Shown here: positions 54,982-64,000 of the stretch, piece after piece | How the letters are laid out: every line of letters starts with the position of its first letter | Position numbering within the stretch: position 1 is the stretch's first letter | Assembly: GCA_029721515.1 (NCBI GenBank) | Contig: CM056566.1 | Location: 24,619,258 to 24,683,257 of the forward strand | DNA length: 64,000 bases | Direction of reading: 5' to 3' | Origin: Synanceia verrucosa | Taxonomy: Eukaryota; Chordata; Actinopteri; Perciformes; Synanceiidae | The notes under the pieces: generated by a model | The model's input: the letters and a program-made list of their open reading frames with translations, nothing else | What the model was told of the DNA's origin: nothing | Database searches by the model: none | Made by a program: the position numbers and the translations under genes

Positions 54982-57120
54982 ATGCTGTCTGGTCTTCACT
55001 TTGCTCTGTTGGTCTGTTTGGCCGGTGGGCTGCTGCCTGCAGGACTAAATGCAGTGAGTAACAAATGCACAAATACTGTGTATAAGTATTTTTCAGAACC
55101 CAGTATTACCCAGTATTACTGTTGAACATGGTACCTGGTCTGAACACATCAAGTACAGGAGCTTTATCACTTCCTTTTGATACGGATGGATGGATGAATG
55201 GATGGATGGAGCTGCCTGTATAAACAATAAAAGTCTGTTCCTTGAACTTCTTTTCAGTTTGATCAGTATGGATATCCTCCAGGAAGTCATTCAGGGCCGG
55301 GACCAAAGGGATATCCTTCATATGGACCTCCATCCTACTACCCACAGAACGACAAAAGCTACTGCTGCCCAGGTCAGTTCAGTATCTCTGACTGATTCCA
55401 GTGCTCTCATCATATTTATCTTGTTTTATTCATCTGGAGATGAACTTTTTCTCTTTTGTGTTTCAGCTCGCTGCCCTCCTGGTTGGTTTGAGCTCGGCGA
55501 TCGCTGCTACTCCTACTATGACAAGCCAAAGATTTGGCACGATGCAGAGGTACAGTCGTTGCCATAGTTACCATAAGAAAATAAAATACTAGGGTTGAAT
55601 TATTTCAGAAAGTACTAATACCAAACCATGAAAATACTATATTAGAGTAAAAGTTCAGCATTGAAATGGTTTCTTCAGTAGAAGTATGACCAGTAAAATG
55701 TAGTTTTTGAGGTATAAAAACTGATACTGATTCAACTATTACAATATTATATCTTTCAACATTATTACTAATAAATCAGCATCATTAACATTATTAAATC
55801 TGGAACAATCAAATGGTTTGATGTGAAACTGTCAGTGGACTGAATGACTAAATTGTTTCAGCTATACTTGAACTGTTGGGAAATTTAACTCAGATGAAAC
55901 CATCATATTTTAGAAATTCTTCATGTGTTTTTTTGTGCAAAAGTCTTACTTTGTAAATAACAAGTCTGCGCTCTCTGAGTGCTTTTCTAGCTTTCACATG
56001 AAACTGTCATATTAAAGAAGCTTCTTATTGTCTCGGACAGCACCACTGCCTGTCCTTTGGTGCGAATCTGGTCTCCATCCACAAAGAATACGACAGTAAC
56101 TACCTCAAAACCTACATATACAAAGTGGCCGGTACCAGGAAGCCTATCTGGACCGGAGGCCATGACGCCGTAACGGTGAGACTTTTACCATCATTTTTAT
56201 CCTTTTATCATGTAGCTGTTTTTGGTGTGATTAACTTTTTATTGTCATTTTGTTGCAGAAAGAGAATAAACTAAACCACAAACAGTTCAGCACTTATTAA
56301 TCCATTGAGATTTGGTGACTGTGTGTGGAGGTTTCTAACATCTTTTTGGCAGCAGTAATGCCCGTTGGGAGAACACATCTGTTCAGACATGTTAGTTTCA
56401 GTGGAGTAGTATCATTGAAGAGTAGCACAGTGGGAGAGCATGGCACAGTTGCACCCAGAACATCAGAAAGAGCAGCACAAACCTCCCAGAAAACCCTCAC
56501 ATCCCTGCATTCCCAGAACATCTGCATGTAGGAACCCATGAGTCCATCTGTGCACAGGTTACAATTGAGGGATGAGAAGTGTTTCATGAGATAGGCCTTC
56601 CTTGGCGTGAGGTGGTGGTTTGTTTTAATTGCATAAAAACAGCAAATAATGGTGAATATTTAAGTGAAAAACTCATCTTAAAAGACTAGAACTGTTTTGG
56701 AAGATTTGTTGTAGCTCTCAGATTGATCAATTGTTCTGCTTTCACTTTGACTTTAAACCAATCCCTCTCTTACAGGAGGGCAAATATTTGTGGAGTGATG
56801 GAACTAAATTCAAGTATGGAGGCTTTGGTCCATCAAAGAAACCAGATCCACTGAGGAACTGCCTGCGGATGAACGCTGGTAAATAAAACGCTTTAAATAT
56901 TATCAAATAACAAGTATGATATAACAAACAACAAGTATGATATAACAAAAAAAAACTGTAGCATGTCTGAAAGATAATAAGCTAGACATGAAATTAATAT
57001 GAAAATGAAGTATTGACTGTAACTGTCTCTACAGATTACGGTTTGACAGATGAGAAGTGTAACGTGACTCTTCCTTACCTGTGCTGCAAGTACAGAGGAT
57101 CTCAAGAAGGATATCACTAA
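54982..57120 (+). CDS. Secreted C-type lectin-like protein, array copy 5 (long form)
   Basis: Exons: 54982-55053, 55258-55372, 55467-55549, 56041-56175, 56776-56878, 57035-57120 (594 nt, 197 aa). The long structure is shared with copy 4: exon 2 ends GLNA, exon 3 starts FDQYGYPPGSHSGPGPKGY, and intron 2 is short (204 bp). Exon 5 has SFGANLVSIHKEYDSNYL, exon 6 KKPDPLRNCLRM, and exon 7 CNVT (sequon) with a KYRGSQEGYH end. Introns 5 and 6 are nearly identical to copy 4, including a duplicated AACAAGTATGATATAAC phrase in intron 6. This makes 4 and 5 the most recently separated pair. All frames and splice sites are intact. Confidence 0.9.
56258..56640 (-). mobile_element. L1-type LINE scrap in intron 5 of copy 5
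   Basis: It is orthologous to 6838-7205. The minus-strand frame 56297-56587 is open with SYMQMFWECRDVRVFW. Confidence 0.7.
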
Positions 57121-57278
57121 ACATTGTCTGTTGCAATTATTTGCTTTTTTTCTGTGACAGATGTTTGGATCGATACCACTCTGGTGTCTGAAAGTAAATT
57201 TTATCCATTACCATTATTATCCAAAATCATTCCTTCTTCTCTTCTTTTCTTTATCATATGATCACCTGAGCATTACAC

Positions 57279-57284
57279 AATAAA
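57279..57284 (+). terminator. Poly(A) signal of lectin copy 5
   Basis: AATAAA lies 159 nt after the stop, in the conserved context. Another AATAAA is at about 57343. Confidence 0.65.
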
Positions 57285-58217
57285 AGACATATTGTGAAAA
57301 ACTCACTGCCTGTTCCTGACTGTTGTTCTTCAAAGTGACAAATAAAATAAAGTGTTCTCTCCCAAAATCAAATCCACAAGCAGCAGTGAGCAACATTCAG
57401 CTTCTTCTGTCTGGACAAGTGAAACCAAACTCATTCATTTCATCATGATAATCAGCTTTTTTCATTTACTCTTCTGATACCTGAATTAGGATATCTACCA
57501 ATACCAAGAGAATTCCAAAAACAGGCTCTTTCTTTCAAAAAAAACTAGCATTGAATTGCAATTTTGCATTTTTGTCCAACTTTTCCAAATGTTAATGAAA
57601 TTGCTGCTTCAAATTTTAGTCTGCTTCTTGACACAAAATAAAACATCACATTTTTAGTGCAATTTCAACATCACATAAAATAATATTTGTAACTTTTTGA
57701 CTTTCACAAAAACTGTGAAGCTTGAAATGAATCATTTTTATACTTTTATAATACTAACGGCAAAGACACCAAAAAGACCACGTCCAATTCTTCGATGCTC
57801 CTGATGTGTCCATTTGCATGTTTTCTTCATTTGTTGAGCTGCATACACTTTGAGTGACAGGCTGCAACACAACATGTCCTCATGAGGTCTATTAAAACGA
57901 CGACTTCTTTGGTTCAGTTTGCAAATCAGAGAAATTCATGTTTAGGAGCAACGGCAGCAAATGAAAATTGACCTTGAACACCTGAAGACACGAGCAGCAT
58001 TCAGAAAACATCTTGACCAACTTTACATATTTTACTGTGTTCAGTGTGTTGAGCTCTCAGGCTCAATGTTTACCTGTCACTGTTTTCTTGTGCCAACATG
58101 TTACTCAAAGTGCCTACATATGAATTATATGATTATAGAGCACAAATGGGATTCAGTCTGCCAGATTTTTGTTCTAATTCTCAATTAATAAGTGAAATCC
58201 CTGGGGGGAATTAGTGT
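57285..58217. repeat. Conserved 3' flank, unit 5
   Basis: 57285-57750 matches other 3' flanks. 57780-58190 matches 24770-25340 of unit 2, so units 2 and 5 share a downstream block that is lost in units 3 and 4. No gene is seen. Confidence 0.55.
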
Positions 58218-58800
58218 TCACAGACAGTACATAGAAGACTCCAAGACATTTAGGACAAATAACAAGATACAATTAACTTGACACTGTCCACTGTACAAAG
58301 CAAAGTAAAGCACAACAAGCATGGACCAAAACATTAAATTCAGGGCAGCTGTGACTGTTGGAATCAGGCTTTTACCAAAGCGACCTTTTCTGCAGTGTTG
58401 TGTAGCTGAGCCCTGAGGGCAGCAGGGTGAGATACTGGTGAAGTGGGTGAAGTCCTGCTCTGTGAATGTTGCAACGCATGTGATGGCCTTGGAGTTCTGT
58501 GACATTGGGTGTGGCCATACCAATGAGTTTGGTAGCATTGTTGGTGATGCATGTGAATTTAGCCTGGTTTTTAACACAACACATGTTGTAGAAACAGGTA
58601 GAGCAGTACAGGAGGACTGATGGATGGATGATGGTTTGGTAGTGTGTGAGAAGAAGATGTGATGTCCAGTGTTACACTGAGTTATTTAAAGTGGTCAACC
58701 ATCTCTTCAGACCAGTTGTTGATGGTGATGGGATGCTGGGGGGTGGGAGAGCCAATTATTAATTGCTTTATCTTGATGAAGTTGAGGTGGAGGTGGTTAC
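58218..58800 (-). mobile_element. Rex1/CR1-like LINE 3' fragment
   Basis: The minus strand reads KNQAKFTCITNNATKLIGMA, LHQYLTLLPSGLSYTT and KSLIPTVTAALNLMFW. It is homologous to 25570-26100 but extends further 5' (58620-58800). It ends at GAGGTGGAGGTGG, where a + strand LINE starts. Confidence 0.7.
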
Positions 58801-60650
58801 TACAGGGTGCTACTACGTCAGAGTAACTCCAGGCATGGCTCAGTTCGTTGTGAGTTTGCCGTCGTTGTATTGTGTTTTAAGTGTTTTTATTGTGTGGTTT
58901 TACGGTGGGCACTGGACAAAGACCACAGTGTTACATCTAGTGTGCATCTTGATCACACGTTTATGCCCAGTTAACGGATTCTGCTCAGGAACAACAGTAT
59001 TATCTGCCGCTGACCCACGTAGGCTCGCCTACTCAAGGGACTGCCTGCTGCGTGGGGTTCATCTGGCGCCACTGCAGGCTAAGCCTCGCGCTGATCAGGT
59101 ACTCCTGCTCCGAGGCTACAAGAAGAATCAAATTCGGAGGAAAAGAGGATCTCGTGTAGGGATACAGAACAGAAGGGGGAAGCCGTTTACCTTCACCTGC
59201 CATCACCCTGTCAAACATCCAATCCCTACAGAACAAGGCTGACCAGCTACAGTATCTTCACTCCAGAGATACGATTCAGACTATCAGCAAACCAGCCTGT
59301 TCTACTTTACAGAGACTTGGCTTTCCGAGAATGTGGATTTCAACCTGGATGTTTTTAACATCTTACTCTTTGACAGGGATGCAATGGAAACATGGAAGTC
59401 CATTGAAGACGGGCTCTGCGTAGCTGTCAACGAGAAGTGGGCGACTAACTTCACCCCAGCAGGCACCTTGAGGTCACTTTGATGTTGAGAAATAATCAAG
59501 ATTTTGACTACTATCATAAACAGTCTGCAGACGCTTTGACATCCTTTTTGTTGTAAAGACATCCAACAAAGGGAAAAATCCCACATTGGGATTATAATAA
59601 ATGTGACATCACCATGCTGCTGCCCAACCTGGATCAGAATGTGACAGTCCACACCAGAATGCAAAGTATGCTGGATCTGTGCTATGGGAACATACGAAAT
59701 TCATATGTATCAAAACCCCGCCCCCCAAGTACATGAACTCATGCTTGGTTAAAGAGAAAAAGGCCTTCTTAGAGGGGAACAAGCTCAGGGTGAGATAACT
59801 GTAGAAGGAGTTCAGAAGGAAGGCCAAGATGACCAAAATCCAGTATAAGGACAAAGTGAAACAGAAATTAACATCCGGGAACTCAAAGTAGGCATGGCAG
59901 GGTTTAAACATCATGGTGGGCAGAGTCCCCAAACATACAGTGATTGACTGCCAGGACCCCTCCTCCTTTGCAGAGCAGAGACCAGCTGGACCCTCCCCAG
60001 CCTCAGCTCATCTCACCAGGCCCTCATCATAGATGAGATGCTGGTGACCTCCATCTTGGGCAAAATCAACTACAATTCACTGCACAAAGTTTCTGGCCCT
60101 GACAGGCTCAGAGGCAGAGTGCTCAAAGGCTGCTCCACTCAGCTGAGTGGAGTCCTCACTAGGCTGTTCCAGTGCCTTCTGGACTCTGGCTGCATAACTG
60201 ACCAATGGAAGGAATTCATCATGATACCGATTGCTAAAAAGGCGCATGCCAAGGACCTCAGTGACTTTAGGCCAGTTGCCCTAATATCACTGCTGTGTAA
60301 ATATATGGAAAGAGTTCTTTGTAACTTCCTTTCCAGCATGGTGGCTGAGAGACTTCATCACTCCAGTTTGCCTATAAAGCTACATGTGGAGTGCATGTTT
60401 TGGACACAGTGACCAGCCACCTGGATTCAGTGCACACTCACACCAGGATTTTATTTGTGGACTTATCTTCTGCTTTTAACACTGTCCACACAAACACACT
60501 ATTGCACCACCTAGTGAGCTTCAGGTTCACCCAACACTGGTTTTATGGAGAAAGGGTTTTTTACAGAACAGGCCACAGCAGATTTTAGTAAATGGTCTTA
60601 AATCCAGTAAGCTGCTTTTAAACACAGGACTCCCCCATGGCCTTAGTAGC
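58800..60650 (+). mobile_element. Rex1/CR1-type LINE, 5' region through RT motif A
   Basis: A 5' leader with an open frame (58763-59242, basic region RRKRGSRVGIQNRRGKP) leads into endonuclease remnants (FTETWLSENVDFNLDVFN near 59305). It continues to the endonuclease end SMLDLCYGNIRNSYVSKP near 59670, linker (59745-59990), KVSGPDRLRGRVLKGCSTQL (60038-60412) and LFVDLSSAFNTVHTN (60391-60588). Deletions remove most of the endonuclease core. This is the only copy in the window that keeps the 5' part. Confidence 0.7.
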
Positions 60651-60654
60651 ACAT

Positions 60655-60837
60655 TTGACAGACACTAGGAGCTGGGCTTGGCCCCTTAGTTCCAGTGAAA
60701 GGAACTCTTAATGCTTCAGCATACCAAGACATTTTGGACAATTCCATGGTCCCAACTTTGTGGGAACAGTTTGGAGCTGGCCCCTTCCTCTTCCAACATG
60801 ACTGTGCACCAGTGTACAAAGCAAGGTCCATAAAGTA
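60655..60837 (+). mobile_element. Tc1-like transposase 3' scrap
   Basis: The + strand matches 38708-38875 (GAGLGPLVPVKGTLNASAYQ, then the FQHDCAPVYKARSIK region). It sits between the same two LINE fragments as in units 3 and 4. Confidence 0.75.
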
Positions 60838-61830
60838 GTGACTGAAGTCTGTGGGCCAGGGTTTTTTGGGAACTGGGATTAGAGTCCAGATGGTTGGTAT
60901 GGCGGCAGTCATGTAAATTTGGGGAAAAAAATGCAGTGGAAGATGGGTGACAGCTGTGAACAGGTCTTAAGCACCCTATCTGGGATGCCATCAGGACCTG
61001 TGGCCTTGTCTAGCTCTCACCGGCTAAGCTGGTGTTTAACCTCATCCTCCGTGAATTGGACTGGTTCTGCTGGGTCCAGACAAGGGAGGGCTTCCAGCAA
61101 AGTGTCACATTCAGAGGAGAAACCCTGAATGTCAAAACGGGTATAAAAAGAGTTGAGGTCTTTTGAAAATTATTCTGGGTGTGTTATTGTATATTTGTCA
61201 GATTTATTTTCTGGGCCATTTCTGAGTTCTTAATCTTTGAAATGCCTGTTTTGCATTCATGTTTGTAAGATCAATTAGATTTCAGTTCTTCAGTCCTTGC
61301 TCTTAAAGGCTTGGTGTTTTTCTTTTAGGCAGTGTTTTATGTAGGGGCTGATCCAGTGTTTGGTTATTTCTTTATTGTCTTTGCAGGGATTGTGTGGCTA
61401 ATACAGAAGTTAATGTATACTGTAATGGCAGAAACTATCATTCAGATCACCCTCTAAGATGTAATGTTGTCTACTGACCACTAAGGGGAGCTGTGACATT
61501 GGGGTTTATGCCCCTTTGGTTCCTGTTTGTAAAGTGGAAGTAGTGAGAAGATGTTATTATCAGCAAGGCCAAGATGGGATCTGAACAGGAGTGGGATGCA
61601 TCAGTAATGTTACCGTAACACAAATCCAAGATGTTTTTCCCTCTAGTGAGAGTATTCACATACTGCTGAAATAATAATAACACAGAGTGCAAGCAGCAGT
61701 GAAGTCTGGCCCGGTTGCCTCGAGGATCAACTGCACTGAAACAACTTCTCAAATTAATTAAGTGAAAACTAAAAGAGCAGAATTGGAAGATTTTAAAAAT
61801 AAAAACATTTTTGACAGAAAAACTCATGGT
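60838..61830 (-). mobile_element. Rex1/CR1-type LINE (endonuclease end, linker, RT start)
   Basis: On the minus strand, 61471-61827 encodes QYVNTLTRGKNILDLCYGN. 61165-61460 is the linker. 60838-61165 leads through a FYTRFDIQGFSSECDTLLEA-like stretch to the RT start with PVPKKP. It is the longest continuous copy of this minus-strand LINE. Confidence 0.7.
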
Positions 61831-62459
61831 AATAGGAGCTGTGTGGCCCGATATACATTATTAGCAGAGTATTTTACTCAACCTGTTTTTTTTCTTCCTC
61901 TCCTTCTCTGTACAATAGATAGAAAAGGGAAAAAAACAACCTCCTTCTTAAAAAGCATGAACTTTTTCTTCATTGCTGAAACTAGTTTGGGTTCTTATGA
62001 AATCTACTGCTACTACTACAGAGTACTGCTACTTCTACTTAATACTACTGCTACTACTGATGTAGATCATTAAGAAAATCCCGTTTTCTGATGCTGGTGG
62101 TAAGAGAATCTGTGATTCATATGTTCAGTAAGTTAAGGAAATTATTTACAACCACTCAAAGGGGTCATAGAATCAGATAAAATAAGGGAGAGGCCACTAC
62201 AAGCAGCAACCCAGGAAATCTCTAGACTTTCAGTCTTTTGTGGGTTTTGGGTTTGTCCTTGTTCTTGTCATATTAACATTGTATTTTCAGTTTACTATTT
62301 ACTTTGGTTTAATTTTGAATGTCTTTACGTCAAGTTTCCTGAAAAGCAAACACTGCTTTTAATTTAAATCAACTTACATTCTTTTGATTTGAAGTTAAGC
62401 CTTAAGGTGAATCATTTGGCCAGACTAAATTAATTTAACTTTTAACTGAATAATCATAA
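61831..62459. repeat. Array unit 6: conserved noncoding flank
   Basis: It contains the unit landmark at 62059. It is homologous to 41341-41995. No gene is seen. Confidence 0.6.
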
Positions 62460-63245
62460 TCTTACGAGTGGACAGTGTCTGGCTTTGCATTCTGCAACCC
62501 TGGCCTGTAAGAAAGCGAGAACTTAAAGTGAATAAAAGGCAAAGACCACATGCACTGGCATGAATTAAGTCTCTCTGTATTTCTTAAGTATTGGTGGTTC
62601 TTATGGTTGGTCCAAACGAGAAACGGGTGTTGGGCCCCCTCTAGCCAGTGATGCCACTCCTTGAGTGCCACCTTGACAGCCAGCAGCTCGTGTTCCCCCA
62701 GGTCATAGTTCTGCTCAGCTTCAGACAGGCAGTGGCAGAGGAAGCTCGTAGGGATGAATCTTATTGTCCGCCTGGGACTGAGACAAGATAGCCCCGGCAC
62801 CCATGTTAGATGCATCCACCTCCACGATGATTTGACAAGACAGGTCCAGCAGGGCGAGGATGGGGGCCGTGATGAACAGGGTCGTGAGCTGCAGGAACGC
62901 TTTGTTGGCTTCGGGAGACTACCGGAAAGCCTGATGAGGAGAGGTTAGTGTATGCAGAGGCACTGCCACGGCGCTAAAGTAGCAGATCAAACGGCAGTAG
63001 AAGTTAGCCAATCCTAGGAATTGCTGCTATCCAGGAATTGGCCGCTCTGCAATTGCTTTTACCTTAGCCAGGCCCATTTGGATCCGCCCTGGGGCTACAA
63101 GGAAGCCCAGGAAGAATACCTACCCGGAATGAAACTCACACTTTTCTGCTTTGTAGTATAACTGGTTCTGCAGAAGACGTGTGAGGACCTGCTTTACATG
63201 GGATTGGTGTCTCTAGATCCAGAGAGGAGATCAGGGGCCCGATTA
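62460..63245 (-). mobile_element. Ty3/gypsy pol fragment (RT thumb to RNase H)
   Basis: The minus strand (62462-62815) reads FLCHCLSEAEQNYDLGEHEL, HWLEGAQHPFLVWTNHKN and the RNase H end FSLSYRPGLQNAKPD. 62820-63235 covers the RT thumb and RNase H start with frameshifts. This copy has the most complete RNase H of the three. Confidence 0.75.
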
Positions 63246-63490
63246 AGGGATAAGGGATTAAGGTGGGCTATCTTGGTTATTCTGGCTCAGGAAAAAGAAT
63301 GTCGCTCTCGTTGCCATGGTGAATCAGTGAATCTGTGATTAATGACGGGGTCAAAAGAGGAAGCCGTGTGAGCGCATTGATCCTGGATTAGTTTCACCTG
63401 GTTTGATGAATCTGTGTCTGCTCATCCTAGCTTGGTCTTTGTGCAGCCAATTAAGTCTGTACTCTCTTGTTTTGGATTGTTTGAGCCCAG
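63236..63490. mobile_element. Harbinger-like MITE, both ends eroded
   Basis: It is homologous to 42575-42830. The left end is shortened to GGGCCCGATTAAGGG and the right terminus is deleted. Confidence 0.55.
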
Positions 63491-64000
63491 CTCACAGACA
63501 GACAGAACATGACAATTGGGAAAAATACTGTTTCAATCTCCAGCCTCACACTTTGACCACTGTGGTTCACCGCCTCTCTTCTCCTTTTCTCCCCTGGCCT
63601 ACACCTCTCCTCCACCTTTTAACCATGATCAGCCGATGAGCAAAGTGTAAACAGCTGCTGATTGGAGGAGGGGTGATAACCTGGAGGAGCAGAGTAGGGA
63701 GGGAAACACACACAGACACCACAGAGAACACAGCGGTACAAGGACCATTACATGTCCAAACATAGCAGCCATAGAAATAGTGAATGATCCGTAGGGCAGA
63801 AATCACATTTTTCTCAACACTATGCCATCCTGAACTCATCATCCTTACCACAGAAAACCTTGATTCGTGTCACCTGTTATTACTTGCTCACAATTGACAC
63901 TGTTTCACCATTTCCCATTTATTGGTAATAAATTTGTTCATTTATCACCAGCAGTTTTCTGTCCGTTTGTCAACTCAGAAATTGAAGATCACTGTTTCAG
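63491..64000. repeat. Noncoding block of units 4-6 (unit 6 copy), cut by window edge
   Basis: It is homologous to 42985-43490 and 52790-53300. The array evidently continues to the right of the window. Confidence 0.5.

Noticed and set aside
5302..57120. Calling the array type II antifreeze proteins or venom lectins
   Set aside because: The CTLD fold is shared, but I see no family-specific diagnostic motif and have no search result. The Y/G/P segment is not a feature I can tie to either group.
58763..59242. 159-codon + strand frame as a possible novel gene
   Set aside because: Its basic end and what follows match the 5' region of a Rex1/CR1-type LINE, and it begins at a joint with another LINE.
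1..64000. CRISPR array, bacterial operon, rRNA or functional tRNA genes
   Set aside because: The direct repeats are minisatellite or segmental duplications. tRNA-like boxes occur only inside SINEs, and nothing bacterial is present.

Overview
The window is nuclear DNA of a ray-finned fish, most likely a percomorph teleost. It has interrupted genes with GT-AG introns, AATAAA poly(A) signals, AT-rich intergenic DNA and a dense layer of teleost-type transposable elements: Rex3, CR1/L2/Rex1-like LINEs, L1, BEL/Pao, Ty3/gypsy, Tc1, hAT and Harbinger-like MITEs, and tRNA-derived SINEs. The species cannot be named from the sequence.
The only intact cellular genes I can support are five paralogues in head-to-tail order on the + strand (coding spans 5302-7675, 21389-23950, 34003-36299, 45365-47494, 54982-57120). 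Each has a TATA box, a noncoding first exon and six coding exons with identical intron phases. Each encodes a secreted protein of 190-197 residues: signal peptide, short Tyr/Gly/Pro-rich segment, Cys-Cys pair, then a long-form C-type lectin-like domain (CTLD). The canonical calcium/sugar-binding motifs (EPN or QPD, and WND) are absent. I place the family near fish secreted lectin-like proteins (nattectin/ladderlectin/type II antifreeze-like), but the ligand is unknown.
Each gene sits in a repeated unit of about 10-15 kb. A landmark at about 2092, 16562, 28425, 41601, 51640 and 62059 marks six unit starts, and the sixth unit runs off the right edge. Unit order: LINE endonuclease scrap, (TTGA)n tract, flank with a 51-bp minisatellite, Rex3 and/or gypsy insertions, conserved promoter, gene, poly(A) signal, then a variable LINE/Tc1/BEL graveyard. 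Positions 1033-1303 hold a piece of the gene's intron 5 without exons, a relic of a further upstream copy.
The copies form two structural types. Copies 1-3 lack 9 bp at the end of exon 2 and 9 bp at the start of exon 3, removing six residues around the expected signal-peptide cleavage site; copies 4-5 keep them. Copy 2 is a patchwork: type 1-3 in exons 2-3, and type 4-5 at the end of exon 4, intron 4 and parts of exons 5-7. This points to gene conversion or unequal exchange. Several transposon insertions are shared between units and therefore predate duplication. Others are unit-specific and leave readable target-site duplications (hAT, SINE). Together they give a relative history of the array.
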